Shown: piece after piece, positions 53,405 to 63,074 of the stretch
Position numbering within the stretch: the stretch's first letter is position 1
Layout: each line of letters begins with the position of its first letter
NCBI GenBank assembly: GCA_027082925.1
Contig: JALWTD010000016.1
Span: forward strand, 1-64,000
DNA: 64,000 nt
DNA from: Flavobacteriaceae bacterium
GTDB lineage: Bacteria > Bacteroidota > Bacteroidia > Flavobacteriales > Flavobacteriaceae
Direction of reading: 5' to 3'
The notes under the pieces: generated by a model
What the model was told of the DNA's origin: nothing
Database searches by the model: none
What the model saw: the letters and a program-made list of their open reading frames with translations, nothing else
Position numbers and translations under genes: made by a program

Positions 53405-54754
53405 TTATCCTATTTCTTTTAACATTAAGTCTAAGCCTTTTCTTATAATTTGTTGGTGTGGTTGTTTAGAAACACATACAAATTCTGTTAAGGCAAAATC
53501 TTCCGGAGCAACTTCGTACAAGCCTAATTTTTCCATTTCATCCAAATCTTCGTACAAACAAGACTTTAACAATTGCATTGGATAAATATCGAATGGGAAA
53601 ACCTCTTCATAAGCACCTGTAACAACAAAGGCTCTGTGTTCTCCATTGGTATTGGTGTTTAAATCGTACTTTTTATTAGGGAATAGCCAAGAGAATGTTA
53701 ATGCTCTTGTAGTAGATATTTTTTTAAATACCGGTGCTGTCCATCCAAAAAATTCGTAATCGTTTCCTTCAGGAATTACACTTATCAGATTATCGTAATA
53801 ACCTAAGTTATCATTTGGTTTTTTTGCTGTTCCTGTTAAAACATTTCCACTAATAATTCTGTTTTCACCGTCACTTAATTTTCCTTCAACAATTGAAGAA
53901 ATTTCAGCACCTATTTTAGTGGTATAGTATTTTGGCGATTTTACCGAAGATCCTGCCAATGCAATAATTCTTTCGGCATTAAACTTACCGGTTAACAACA
54001 ATTCTCCAATAATTACCAAATCGTGTGGATTTACTGTCCAAACTACTTCTCCTTTATTTATAGGATCTATTTTTGCAATTTGCGTTCCTACATTCCCAGA
54101 TGGATGCGGGCCTGATACTTTGTGTAAAGTAACATTGTCAAGACCTATAAGAGGCGATGTTGCGTTTTTTCCAACAGACACATGAACTTCTCCCGATGTT
54201 AATTTACTTAACGCCGTTACAGCTGCTTGTAATTCAGCTTCTTTTCCTGCCAAGACATAATCGTAATCTGCAGCCAATGGAGCACTGGCGTAGGCCGATA
54301 CAAAAATAGCCTTAGGTGCATTTTCCAGATTTGCAATAATATCGTATGGTCGTTGCTTAATAAACGGCCAACATCCGGCAGCTAACAAGTGACTTTTTAT
54401 TTCGTCGCCTTGCATTGCTTTTGGATCTTTTATTCCAAAATCGGCAAATTGTTGTTCTTTATCAGCTTTTATTTTAATAGCTAATATTTTTCTCTTTTCT
54501 CCACGAATAATATCAACCAATTCTCCAGAAACAGGAGATGGAAATTTAATAGTCTCATTAGATTTGCTATAAAAAACGGTATCACCGGCCTTTAATTTTG
54601 CGCCAACTTTAACTACTAATTTAGGAATAATACTGTGGAAGTCTTCAGGTTTTAATGTAAACACATCACTAGATACACTTTGTTCGGTTACTTTTTCGGC
54701 TTCACCTTTTAAATTTATATCTAGACCTTTTTTTATTCGAATGTCTCGTGACAT
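53405..54754 (-). CDS. nqrA: Na+-NQR subunit A
   Basis: This 449-aa soluble subunit on the cytoplasmic side is recognised by KGLDINLKGEA at the start, the biotinyl-like part (VKVGAKLKAGDTVFYSK, SPVSGELVDIIRGEKR), HPSGNVGTQIAKIDPI, and VVWTVNPHDLVIIGELLLTGKF. It is the first gene of the nqrABCDEF operon. A TATTTTTG -7 box lies about 37 bp upstream. The operon order matches Vibrio. Confidence 0.97.
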   Translation of the reverse strand: MSRDIRIKKGLDINLKGEAEKVTEQSVSSDVFTLKPEDFHSIIPKLVVKVGAKLKAGDTVFYSKSNETIKFPSPVSGELVDIIRGEKRKILAIKIKADKEQQFADFGIKDPKAMQGDEIKSHLLAAGCWPFIKQRPYDIIANLENAPKAIFVSAYASAPLAADYDYVLAGKEAELQAAVTALSKLTSGEVHVSVGKNATSPLIGLDNVTLHKVSGPHPSGNVGTQIAKIDPINKGEVVWTVNPHDLVIIGELLLTGKFNAERIIALAGSSVKSPKYYTTKIGAEISSIVEGKLSDGENRIISGNVLTGTAKKPNDNLGYYDNLISVIPEGNDYEFFGWTAPVFKKISTTRALTFSWLFPNKKYDLNTNTNGEHRAFVVTGAYEEVFPFDIYPMQLLKSCLYEDLDEMEKLGLYEVAPEDFALTEFVCVSKQPHQQIIRKGLDLMLKEIG

Positions 54755-54790
54755 ATTTTTAGTTTAATAATTTGTCATTAAAAAGTTGAG

Positions 54791-54798
54791 CAAAAATA
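54791..54798 (-). promoter_or_regulatory. -7 box of the nqr operon
   Basis: The minus strand reads TATTTTTG, matching TAnnTTTG, 36 bp upstream of nqrA. I see no clear -33 TTG. Confidence 0.5.
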
Positions 54799-55044
54799 AC
54801 AATTTCTGACTTAGGAATTATGATTTTTATCAAATTTTATGTAACTATTATTAGATTAATAAGATTTCGTAGTGTTATTTATATTTTTTAACACAAACCA
54901 TATGTAAAATTATTTTTAAAGCCTAAAACCTACAGGTGGTTTTTTAATTAGATACCCTTAACTAAAGTCACTTGTTTGTCGTTATGGTTTTTATACCTAA
55001 AAAGTTTTTAATTGCAATTTTTATTTTTATTCAATTAACAATAA

Positions 55045-55052
55045 TATATTTG
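55045..55052 (+). promoter_or_regulatory. -7 box for the DUF5103 gene
   Basis: TATATTTG is a perfect match, 46 bp upstream of the TTG start codon. Confidence 0.45.
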
Positions 55053-55098
55053 GTACGTATTTTGTAAAATTACAAGGAAATTAAATTTTTATTTTATT

Positions 55099-56346
55099 TT
55101 GAAACACCTATTTATTTTATTGCTTGTTCTTTTAAATAGTAGTATTGGAATGTCACAAGTGGCAAATACTTCTGATGCCGAATATATTAAAACCATTATT
55201 TTAAAACCTATGCGTACCAACGCATATGCTCCTATTATTAGGCTAGGCGAAAAATTGTGGCTGAGTTTTGATGATTTAAATGCCAACGAACAAGACTATA
55301 CATATAAAATTGAGCACTATACTTTTGATTGGAAACCATCTAACTTAGCCGATACCGAGTTTATTAAAGGGTATGCTGAAGACCGAATTAGAAATTTCGA
55401 AAACTCGTTTAACACCTTACAACCATACACCAATTACCAGTTAACCATTCCTAATGAAAACACCCAACTAAAAATTTCGGGAAATTACGTGCTATCTGTC
55501 ATAAATGAAAATGACGTAGTTGTGTTTAAAAGAAAATTTATTGTTTTTGAACCAAAAGTAACTGTTGGCGTTGCCATTTATAAAAGCAGGTCTATTGCTG
55601 ATATACAAGAAAAACAGTCGGTTGAGTTTGTTATAGACAACACCAATTTTAGAATTAATAATCCAAGTCAAGAAATAAAACCTATTGTGTTGCAAAATAA
55701 CAATTGGCAACATGCTATTATTGGTTTAAAACCTCAATTTTACAGAGGCAATCAATTGTTGTATAAATACAATAAAGAAACGAGTTTTTGGGGCGGAAAC
55801 GAGTTTTTATACTTCGATACAAAATCGATTAGAAACACCACTTTAAACATTGCAAATATTGAGCAGGGCGAACAACTGTATCATACCTATTTGTATGTAG
55901 ATGAAGAACGTAAAAACCAACCTTACACAAGATATCCTGATATAAACGGGAATTTTATTGTTCGAATATTAGATGGATATGACAACAATACTGAAGCCGA
56001 CTACAGTTGGGTGCATTTTTATTTAAAAACTTCAGAAAAAATAGAAGAAAAAGATATTTACATAAATGGTAATTTTAACAATTGGCAATTAACCACTACC
56101 AACAAGCTCTCCTACAATGCTGAAAGTGGTTTGTACGAAACGTCATTACTTTTAAAGCAAGGTTTTTACAACTACCAATATGTTACCAAAACAAAGAAAG
56201 GAATTATTAGTAATTGGGATATTGATGGTTCTTATTTTCAAACTGAAAATGACTATACTGTTTTGGTTTATTACAAAAAATTCGGAAGCCGTTATTGTCA
56301 AGTAATAGGTGTGGGTTACGGAAATTCCTCTACAATTAACAACTAG
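55099..56346 (+). CDS. Type IX secretion plug protein (DUF5103)
   Basis: This 415-aa protein starts with TTG at 55099, which gives a clean signal peptide (KHLFILLLVLLNSSIGMSQ). The DUF5103 pattern follows: YIKTIILKPMRTNAYAPIIRLGEKL, LSFDDLNANEQDYTYKIEHY, YQLTIPNENTQLKISGNY, and a CBM-like end (DIYINGNFNNWQLTT, GFYNYQYVTKT). In the T9SS this family plugs the barrel of the SprA translocon from the periplasmic side. It supports the flavobacterial assignment and implies that this genome uses T9SS. Confidence 0.9.
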   Translation: MKHLFILLLVLLNSSIGMSQVANTSDAEYIKTIILKPMRTNAYAPIIRLGEKLWLSFDDLNANEQDYTYKIEHYTFDWKPSNLADTEFIKGYAEDRIRNFENSFNTLQPYTNYQLTIPNENTQLKISGNYVLSVINENDVVVFKRKFIVFEPKVTVGVAIYKSRSIADIQEKQSVEFVIDNTNFRINNPSQEIKPIVLQNNNWQHAIIGLKPQFYRGNQLLYKYNKETSFWGGNEFLYFDTKSIRNTTLNIANIEQGEQLYHTYLYVDEERKNQPYTRYPDINGNFIVRILDGYDNNTEADYSWVHFYLKTSEKIEEKDIYINGNFNNWQLTTTNKLSYNAESGLYETSLLLKQGFYNYQYVTKTKKGIISNWDIDGSYFQTENDYTVLVYYKKFGSRYCQVIGVGYGNSSTINN

Positions 56347-56367
56347 CTAATACTTTAATAATTTTAG

Positions 56368-56375
56368 TATCTTTG
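56368..56375 (+). promoter_or_regulatory. -7 box upstream of apaG
   Basis: TATCTTTG fits the consensus, 29 bp upstream of the start codon. Confidence 0.5.
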
Positions 56376-56404
56376 TTGTCTAACACAACGTCTATTAAGT
56401 AATT

Positions 56405-56791
56405 ATGGTACAGCAAGTAACAAACGGTATAAAAATTTCAGTAGCTTCTTGTTTCGAAGGAACTAGCTATCGAAATTATCAGCTTTACTATGCTTTTAGT
56501 TACCAAGTTACCATAGAAAACCAAAGTAATGATACCGTTCAACTGTTAGAACGCCATTGGAAAATTTTCGATTCACTAAAAAATATAGAAATTGTAGAAG
56601 GCACCGGTGTTATAGGAAAAAAACCGGTATTAAAACCTACTCAAAAACACGTTTACAAGTCCAATTGTTTTTTAGCTTCTCCTATTGGAGCTATGAAAGG
56701 ATTTTACAACATGATTAACTTTAAGACTTCTAAAAGCTTTAAGGTTTATATTCCTACCTTTCAGTTAATGATGCCTAATGTTAGTAATTAA
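56405..56791 (+). CDS. apaG: ApaG domain protein
   Basis: This 128-aa protein is a single ApaG (DUF525) beta-sandwich: GIKISVASCFEGTSYRNYQLYYAFSY-like start, YQVTIENQSNDTVQLLERHWKI, GTGVIGKKPVLKPTQKHVYKS, and the end GAMKGFYNM. The biochemical role is unknown; related domains occur in human PDIP38 and Fbx3. It overlaps convergently with the NRDE protein by 4 bp. Confidence 0.93.
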   Translation: MVQQVTNGIKISVASCFEGTSYRNYQLYYAFSYQVTIENQSNDTVQLLERHWKIFDSLKNIEIVEGTGVIGKKPVLKPTQKHVYKSNCFLASPIGAMKGFYNMINFKTSKSFKVYIPTFQLMMPNVSN

Positions 56792-57486
56792 AATTGTACC
56801 TCTTTCTTTTTAGAGTGAATTACATCTTCGTACAGCATTGTAATACTATTCTCTTCTTTTTTTACCGATGTAATACTTACTGTTTCTACATACGAACGTT
56901 TCATTAAAATAGTTTGCTCTTTGTCTCCTTTTTCTGAATGATGAAATTGTAAAATATTTTCTACGTTAAAATCGTTTGAATGCACCCACTCTTGAAACCA
57001 TTTTCTTCGTAAGCCTTTACTATTTTCTGAATACAATGTTGACGACGACCAAATTTTAGGTTCATTTTTTAACTTTTTAAAACTTTTTTTTACCTCATCC
57101 CAAATTAGCTCGTATAGTTGTAGTTTCTCATTCCAATCTACAATAACCATTGTAAAAGGCTCTACTTGATTTAAATTTAAATCTTTAACACAATCTGTTA
57201 CCTGTGTAGATTTTAAAACTTCTTTAACAATAACACCTCTGCTTTTTCTATAATTATTTTTTTTCTCGTGCTTTTTGTAGGCCCCATTAAGTACACAAAC
57301 TAATCTGTTTTTAGAACTAGCTCCTATCCAAGTACCTCCGGCAATCTTATCTTTAGGAAACATCATTTTAACACCATCTTCCACGTATTCGGCAGGAGTC
57401 AACGTTTCTCTATTTCGTTGTTCATCTCTATTAGACGTAAGTATAAAATCAGTATTATTTAAGGGTAAAAAAGTAACCGTACACAT
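56788..57486 (-). CDS. NRDE / TANGO2 family protein
   Basis: This 232-aa protein, read from ATG 57486, starts Met-Cys-Thr; removal of Met would leave an N-terminal Cys as in Ntn hydrolases. This start is chosen over 57534 because the NRDE signature begins here: MCTVTFLPL, LTSNRDEQRNRETL, AGGTWIGASSKNRLVCVLNG. The family (TANGO2 in humans) is linked to haem or lipid handling; the activity is uncertain. It is divergent from pruA. Confidence 0.88.
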   Translation of the reverse strand: MCTVTFLPLNNTDFILTSNRDEQRNRETLTPAEYVEDGVKMMFPKDKIAGGTWIGASSKNRLVCVLNGAYKKHEKKNNYRKSRGVIVKEVLKSTQVTDCVKDLNLNQVEPFTMVIVDWNEKLQLYELIWDEVKKSFKKLKNEPKIWSSSTLYSENSKGLRRKWFQEWVHSNDFNVENILQFHHSEKGDKEQTILMKRSYVETVSITSVKKEENSITMLYEDVIHSKKKEVQF

Positions 57487-57544
57487 CGTGATGAATTTAG
57501 AATATTGGGCATTTGTTTGTGCTATAAAAGTCAATTCTATTTTG

Positions 57545-57552
57545 TAACTTTG
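57545..57552 (+). promoter_or_regulatory. -7 box upstream of pruA
   Basis: TAACTTTG fits the consensus, 41 bp upstream of the start codon. Confidence 0.55.
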
Positions 57553-57593
57553 TGTACAAATTTAAATAGAAAAAAATTAAAAAAAATAATACC

Positions 57594-59222
57594 ATGGCCA
57601 CAGGATTTTATAAGGTACCAAAAGCAGTTAACGAGCCTGTAAATTCATATGCTCCGGAAACACCTGAACATACAGATTTAATAGCTACGTATAAAAAAAT
57701 GTACAACGAGCAAGTTGACATTCCTTTCTACATTGGAGGAAAAGAGTACAGAACAGGAAATACTGTAGATATTCACCCTCCACATGATATAAAGCACTGT
57801 GTAGGAAAATACCATACTGCAGATAAAGAACATATTGAGTTAGCGGTACAAAAAGCTGCTGAAGCAAGAGTAAAATGGGCTGCTACAAGCTGGGAACATC
57901 GAGCGGCTATTTTTTTGAAGGCTGCTGAATTATTAGCAGGTCCTTTTAGATATAAAATGAATGCTGCTACCATGATTGCACAGTCTAAAAATGTGTTTCA
58001 GGCAGAAATCGACGCTTCTTGTGAACTTATAGATTTCTTCCGTTTTAATGTAGAGTTTATGACTGAAATCTATAGCAACCAACCACAATCTTCTGCCGGA
58101 ATATGGAACCGAATGGAATATCGTCCGTTAGAAGGTTTTGTGTATGCAATTACACCTTTTAACTTTACTTCTATTGCAGGAAACTTACCAGCAGCTCCGG
58201 CAATGATGGGAAATGTTGTTATTTGGAAACCCGCTCGGTCTCAGGTATATTCAGCTCAAGTAATTATGGAACTATTTAAAGCTGCCGGTCTTCCAGACGG
58301 TGTTATAAATATGGTAACAGGTAACTCAAGCATGATTACAGATGTATTGTTAAATAGTCCAGACTTTGCAGGTGTGCACTTTACAGGATCTACGCCTGTG
58401 TTTAATAGTTTTTGGGAAACCATCGGTAAAAATGTAAATACCTATAAATCGTACCCTAGAATTGTTGGTGAAACCGGAGGAAAAGATTTTATTTGGGCAC
58501 ATCCAACAGCCAATGCTAAAGAAGTTGCTACAGCTATTTCAAGAGGCGCTTTTGAATACCAAGGACAAAAATGTTCTGCGGCTTCACGTGCATATTTACC
58601 TAAAAGTTTATGGAATGACATTAGAACTTACTTAGAAGAAGATATGAAATCTTTTAAAATGGGTGCTCCTGAAGATTCTTCTAATTTTATCAATGCAGTA
58701 ATTGACGATAGAGCTTTTACCAAATTATCAGGGTATTTAGAGCAAGCTAAAAAAGACGATGATGCCGAAATAATTATTGGTGGTGGCTACGACAATAGTG
58801 TTGGGTATTTTATTGAACCAACGGTTATTGTAACTACAAATCCTTATTACAAAACAATGTGTACTGAATTATTCGGACCTATTATCACTATTTTTATTTA
58901 TGAAGATAATGAGTGGGAAGAAATTTTAGATTTAGTTGACAAAACCGGAGAATATGCGCTAACAGGTGCTATTTTTAGTGGCGATAGATATGTTATTGAA
59001 ACAGCTACAAATAAACTTGAGAATGCTGCCGGTAATTTTTACATAAATGATAAACCTACAGGTGCTGTTGTTGGACAACAACCTTTTGGAGGAGCCAGAG
59101 GATCGGGAACAAATGACAAAGCAGGTTCTGTATGGAACTTACTGCGTTGGGTAAGTAACAGAACGATTAAAGAAACCTTTGTTCCTCCTACAGATTACAG
59201 ATATCCTTTCTTAGGAGAATAA
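57594..59222 (+). CDS. pruA: 1-pyrroline-5-carboxylate dehydrogenase
   Basis: This 542-aa member of the aldehyde dehydrogenase superfamily has the P5CDH length and N-terminal extension. Catalytic Glu lies in IVGETGGKDF and catalytic Cys in EYQGQKCSAASRAY; PFNFTSIAGNLPAAPAMMG and FTGSTPVF mark the NAD pocket, and GGARGSGTNDKAG the C-terminal substrate loop. It oxidises P5C to glutamate in proline catabolism. It is monocistronic, with a terminator 23 bp downstream. Confidence 0.96.
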   Translation: MATGFYKVPKAVNEPVNSYAPETPEHTDLIATYKKMYNEQVDIPFYIGGKEYRTGNTVDIHPPHDIKHCVGKYHTADKEHIELAVQKAAEARVKWAATSWEHRAAIFLKAAELLAGPFRYKMNAATMIAQSKNVFQAEIDASCELIDFFRFNVEFMTEIYSNQPQSSAGIWNRMEYRPLEGFVYAITPFNFTSIAGNLPAAPAMMGNVVIWKPARSQVYSAQVIMELFKAAGLPDGVINMVTGNSSMITDVLLNSPDFAGVHFTGSTPVFNSFWETIGKNVNTYKSYPRIVGETGGKDFIWAHPTANAKEVATAISRGAFEYQGQKCSAASRAYLPKSLWNDIRTYLEEDMKSFKMGAPEDSSNFINAVIDDRAFTKLSGYLEQAKKDDDAEIIIGGGYDNSVGYFIEPTVIVTTNPYYKTMCTELFGPIITIFIYEDNEWEEILDLVDKTGEYALTGAIFSGDRYVIETATNKLENAAGNFYINDKPTGAVVGQQPFGGARGSGTNDKAGSVWNLLRWVSNRTIKETFVPPTDYRYPFLGE

Positions 59223-59244
59223 TACTTTTCTTTTTATAGATACA

Positions 59245-59272
59245 AAAAGCTCGCCTTTCGGCGAGCTTTTCT
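59245..59272 (+). terminator. Rho-independent terminator after pruA
   Basis: A perfect 11-bp stem (AAAAGCTCGCC / GGCGAGCTTTT) with loop TTTC and a following T-run lies 23 bp after the pruA stop. Confidence 0.88.
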
Positions 59273-59295
59273 AATTTACTAATGTTTTATAATTT

Positions 59296-59475
59296 TTATC
59301 CTTTCGGTAACTTATCTGCATCTGGTAGCATTCCAACCAATTCATGAGGGTTATGAATTAAAACTGGTATATGCTGAGAGCAAATATAAAAATGACTATT
59401 TTTATAGTAAAATTTAGTTACCGGAGTATCATTTGATGTTGTTTTACAAACTAAACATTCTTTTATTTCACTCAT
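59296..59475 (-). CDS. Small zinc-binding-type protein, 59 aa
   Basis: This 59-aa protein, read from ATG 59475, carries CLVC near the start and CSQH in the middle, a likely zinc site. The rest is FYYKNSHFYI and IHNPHELVGMLPDADKL. No signal peptide. The longer frame from 59532 adds 19 residues without family sense. Small proteins of this kind occur across flavobacteria; the function is unknown. Confidence 0.65.
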   Translation of the reverse strand: MSEIKECLVCKTTSNDTPVTKFYYKNSHFYICSQHIPVLIHNPHELVGMLPDADKLPKG

Positions 59476-59565
59476 AAGTTCAAAATTATAAAGTGCAAAT
59501 TTATTATTTATCTTTAAAATAGAAGGTAACAAATATCATGTTTTTCACACATATTTTTATTGCAC

Positions 59566-60846
59566 TTAATCAAAATCTTTATTTTCTCCTACTGCAGCAG
59601 ACTGTACATTAATAACATTTCCTGAACTTGAAACTACAAATACTGCTAAAGATAAATTAGCCGTATTCTCAATATTGGTAGTTAGGGTTGTGTTAAAGCT
59701 TTTTACATAATTATTTGTTGTAGCATCTAATTCAGCAGCCGTAATAGCATCTCCAAAAATATCTGTTGGCACTTGTCTTAATACATTGTTATGTACAAAA
59801 TTTTGAATAACAGAAACACCTCCGTAGTATTGGGTATAATTTGTTTGATTTAAAACCAATCCGTTTTCTAAAATATAAACTACTAGCTTTTCTCCATTAA
59901 GTGCATTTCCTAAAAAATTTATTTTGACGGTTATATCTAAAGTTGTTCCTGTTAGTGTAGAACTCACTGCCAAGCCTGTGGTGTTAGCTCCATTTGCATA
60001 TCCTAAAACCTGGCTTACATTATCTGGCTCTGGATAATTCCAAGTTGTTAACCTATTAATTTTTGCCGTAGGATAGCCTTGAAGGTTTATAAAACTTTCT
60101 AAACTTTCTGCCGGATAGTTATACGGATCGTAATAATCTCCACTGCTATTTCCTCTATGAATAGCAGCTATAACGACATTGTTTGTTTGATTTTCTACTT
60201 GTTCTATACCGTAAGCAACTCTAGGACACCAACCACACCAAGCTCCTGTATAATCTTCAATCAACACTTTTTGTGTAAATCCGGTTACAAGAGTTAACTC
60301 GTTACTTGTAAAAGTATCGTATGTTGCTGTAACCACATCAGTACCTCTTGCGCTTGGCGTATATGAATTTCCCGGTATTTGTGTGCCGTTAACATAAAAC
60401 GTAGCCGATGAAGTAAAATCGGTACCTTCATTCCCAAAAACCGATAACGTGGCTGTTTCACCCAATATCAATTCGTTTTTATTTGAGCTTAAAATAATAG
60501 ATGATAACGTGGCCGTTTCGTTTACTGTTAGTAAAATACTTTGACTGGTAATATTTGCATACTTTGCACTTACCGTATAAGTACCTGCTGCATTTGGTGT
60601 AAAGGTGTTCCCTGAAATAGCATTGTTATCAATATAAAATACAGCCTGAGATGTCACATCTGAATTATGGTCATCTTTAACCGTAAATGTAAAAGTACCT
60701 CCCAAATCTATTGTAGTTGCACTTGATGATAGTTGAATTGTATCTGTTCCTGTTTCAAATCCGTCAGAACTGCTAGAAGAGCTACAAGAAGTTAAAAGTA
60801 AAACAAAGGTTACCGCTAAAATATGGGTCAGTCTTATATTTTTCAT
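59566..60846 (-). CDS. Omp28-type lipoprotein with Ig-like and thioredoxin-like domains
   Basis: Read from ATG 60846 this is 426 aa, with a lipoprotein signal (ILAVTFVLLLTSC) followed by a poly-Ser linker. Two bacterial Ig-like domains follow (about 35-110 and 115-195; TIDLGGTFTFTVKDD, GTYTVSAKYAN; ILGETATLSVFGNEG). The C-terminal Omp28 domain has a thioredoxin-like motif, DYTGAWCGWCPR, with a CxxC pair. Such proteins are surface or periplasmic and may have redox activity. It is divergent from a TlpA-like gene, 94 bp apart, which suggests shared redox function. Confidence 0.88.
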   Translation of the reverse strand: MKNIRLTHILAVTFVLLLTSCSSSSSSDGFETGTDTIQLSSSATTIDLGGTFTFTVKDDHNSDVTSQAVFYIDNNAISGNTFTPNAAGTYTVSAKYANITSQSILLTVNETATLSSIILSSNKNELILGETATLSVFGNEGTDFTSSATFYVNGTQIPGNSYTPSARGTDVVTATYDTFTSNELTLVTGFTQKVLIEDYTGAWCGWCPRVAYGIEQVENQTNNVVIAAIHRGNSSGDYYDPYNYPAESLESFINLQGYPTAKINRLTTWNYPEPDNVSQVLGYANGANTTGLAVSSTLTGTTLDITVKINFLGNALNGEKLVVYILENGLVLNQTNYTQYYGGVSVIQNFVHNNVLRQVPTDIFGDAITAAELDATTNNYVKSFNTTLTTNIENTANLSLAVFVVSSSGNVINVQSAAVGENKDFD

Positions 60847-60940
60847 CGCTTTTAGGTAATTAATTAATATTTTTATCGACAAATTTAATTTAATAAACCC
60901 TCAAAAATAAATAATATTGCATAAATATAAATTCACACCT

Positions 60941-61423
60941 ATGAAATCCTTTCTTCTTACGCTCGTTTTATTTTTTACATTGCTTCAAATAAACGCTCAA
61001 AGTACATTGCCACAACTTTCGTTAAAAGACACTCAGGGTAAAAGTATTGACTTGTCTGAAATAGATACAAGTACTGTTACCGTTTTTAATTTTTGGGCAA
61101 CTTGGTGTGTTCCTTGTATTAATGAACTAGATGCAATTAATGATGAATATATAGATTGGCAAGATGAAACAGACTTTAAAATTATTGCTGTATCTATAGA
61201 TGACACTCGAACATCTTCGAGAGTCGCTCCTTTAGTAAACGGTAAAGGGTGGGAATACCAAGTATTGCTAGATACAAATCAAGATTTTATGAGAGCCGTA
61301 AACGCAACAACTGTTCCTTTTTTAATTATTGTAAAAAACAATAAAATTGTGTACTCTCACTCTGGATATACTCCTGGTAGCGAAATAGAACTACTAGAAA
61401 AAATTAAAGAATTTGCTAATTAA
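60941..61423 (+). CDS. TlpA/ResA-like thioredoxin
   Basis: Read from ATG 60941 this is 160 aa, with a signal peptide (ending QINAQ). A TlpA-type thioredoxin fold follows, with the redox pair in FWATWCVPCINEL and the cis-Pro region ATTVPFLIIVKNN. It likely keeps periplasmic cysteines reduced. The upstream frame from TTG 60917 adds eight residues before the signal and is less likely. It is followed 8 bp later by the DUF6029 gene. Confidence 0.92.
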   Translation: MKSFLLTLVLFFTLLQINAQSTLPQLSLKDTQGKSIDLSEIDTSTVTVFNFWATWCVPCINELDAINDEYIDWQDETDFKIIAVSIDDTRTSSRVAPLVNGKGWEYQVLLDTNQDFMRAVNATTVPFLIIVKNNKIVYSHSGYTPGSEIELLEKIKEFAN

Positions 61424-61431
61424 AACAACTT

Positions 61432-63069
61432 ATGAAAAAATTTCTTCTTACCTCATTTCTACTTATTTACTCGTTAAATTATGCACAACAAAACTGGTTA
61501 AGTGGCAACTTTGTTTCAAATAGCCAATATTATGTAGATGACAGTAAAACTGGCGATTTTAATGAGAGTGATAGATTTAGATCAAACAACTACCTAAAAC
61601 TTGATGCTACATTTAAAAATTTCACCTTTGGGGTACAAGCTGAAGGATATGCACCTCAATCACTTCTTAATTTTCCGCAACGTTTTAATAAAGATATTGG
61701 TTTGGCAACTTACTATGTAAACTACAAATCATCTAAATTAGATGCTACTGCCGGTTATTTTTACGAGCAATTTGGTAGTGGTTTAATATTAAGATCGTGG
61801 GAAGACAAACAACTTGGATTAAACAACGCACTTAGAGGAGGCCAAATAGCTTACACGCCATTTAGTTACCTACAATTTACCGGCATTTACGGTAAACACA
61901 GAGTTGGTTTTACTGTTTCTGAAGGTAAAACTTACGGATTCGACTCTAACTTTAATCTTTCTGAAGCTCTTAAAATAGAGAAAATGAGTTTAACTTTAGG
62001 GTTTAGCATTGTCAATAGAACTCAAAATATAACCGCTACAAATCCTAATTTTAATAACGGAACCAATGCTTATTCGGGACGTATTAATTTTAATAAAAAT
62101 AATTTTTACACCAATCTGGAATATGTGTTAAAAAGCGAAGATGCACTGGTTGAGTTTGGATATGTAAATACCAATAGCCTAGCTAAAGGAAACGCGCTTC
62201 TTTTAAACTTAGGCTATTCACAAAAAGGGCTGGGTATTAATACCACGTTTAGAAGATTAGAAAACATGTCGTTTTATGCAAATAGAGAAGAAGAAGGCAA
62301 TATAGATAATGAGCTACTTGTAAACTACCTTCCTAGCTTAACCAAACAACACGATTACGGATTGGCAAATATTTACGTATACCAAACACAATCTCGATTA
62401 ACCTATAATCCTATTGGAAAAGCTGGAGAAATTGGATTTCAAGCAGATGTGTTTTTTAATGCCAAAAGAGGTACAAAAATTGGAGGTAAATACGGAACTA
62501 AATTTTCGTTAAATTACGCCACTTGGTATGGGTTAGATGCTACGTTTGATATTGCTAATAGAACATATAGTGCTAATTTCTTATCCTTCGGAAAAAAATA
62601 CTTTACAGATTTTAATATCGAAATTATTAAAAAATGGAATAAAAAATGGTCATCTACGTTCTCGTACATTAACCTATTTTACAATAAAAAATACATTGAA
62701 GAAACTTCTGGAAAAGTAAATGCCAATATTGCTGCAATAGAAACTATTTATAAATTTCTAAAAACCAAGTCGGTTAAAATGAATGTACAACACTTATGGT
62801 CTAAAGAAGATAAAAAAAACTGGGTAGCCGGTTTGTTTGAACTAAACCTTTCTTCAAAAATTTCTTTTTTTGCATCTGACTTGTATAACTACGGAAATGA
62901 TATTAAAAAAATTCACTATTACAATGTGGGTACTAGTTTTACCAAAAACAGCACAAGGTTAGCGTTGAGTTATGGCAGGCAGCGTGGTGGTTTACTATGT
63001 GTAGGCGGTGTTTGTAGAATTGTACCTGAATCAACAGGATTTGGACTCACGGTTAACACTTCCTTTTAA
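61432..63069 (+). CDS. DUF6029 outer-membrane protein
   Basis: This 545-aa protein has a signal peptide (ending SLNYAQQ). Long alternating beta-strands fill the rest, with an aromatic C-terminus (GFGLTVNTSF) as in outer-membrane barrels. Sequence such as AGYFYEQFGSGLILRSWEDK and NNALRGGQIAYTPF fits the DUF6029 family of Bacteroidota. It is co-transcribed with the TlpA-like gene. The C-terminal part contains a short CVGGVC pair that might form a disulfide. The role is unknown. Confidence 0.85.
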   Translation: MKKFLLTSFLLIYSLNYAQQNWLSGNFVSNSQYYVDDSKTGDFNESDRFRSNNYLKLDATFKNFTFGVQAEGYAPQSLLNFPQRFNKDIGLATYYVNYKSSKLDATAGYFYEQFGSGLILRSWEDKQLGLNNALRGGQIAYTPFSYLQFTGIYGKHRVGFTVSEGKTYGFDSNFNLSEALKIEKMSLTLGFSIVNRTQNITATNPNFNNGTNAYSGRINFNKNNFYTNLEYVLKSEDALVEFGYVNTNSLAKGNALLLNLGYSQKGLGINTTFRRLENMSFYANREEEGNIDNELLVNYLPSLTKQHDYGLANIYVYQTQSRLTYNPIGKAGEIGFQADVFFNAKRGTKIGGKYGTKFSLNYATWYGLDATFDIANRTYSANFLSFGKKYFTDFNIEIIKKWNKKWSSTFSYINLFYNKKYIEETSGKVNANIAAIETIYKFLKTKSVKMNVQHLWSKEDKKNWVAGLFELNLSSKISFFASDLYNYGNDIKKIHYYNVGTSFTKNSTRLALSYGRQRGGLLCVGGVCRIVPESTGFGLTVNTSF

Positions 63070-63074
63070 GGACA

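Larger units (their letters stand above)
54755..55098. other. Intergenic region between nqrA and the DUF5103 gene
   Basis: These 344 bp without a gene hold both divergent promoters: the nqr -7 box near 54791 and the DUF5103 box near 55045. In between I see AT-rich sequence and one weak hairpin (AAAACC / GGTTTT near 54925), nothing convincing as an RNA gene. Confidence 0.6.

Noticed and set aside
54925-54945. Hairpin AAAACC / GGTTTT upstream of nqrA as a terminator or small RNA
   Set aside because: Short stem with alternative pairings and no gene ending nearby.
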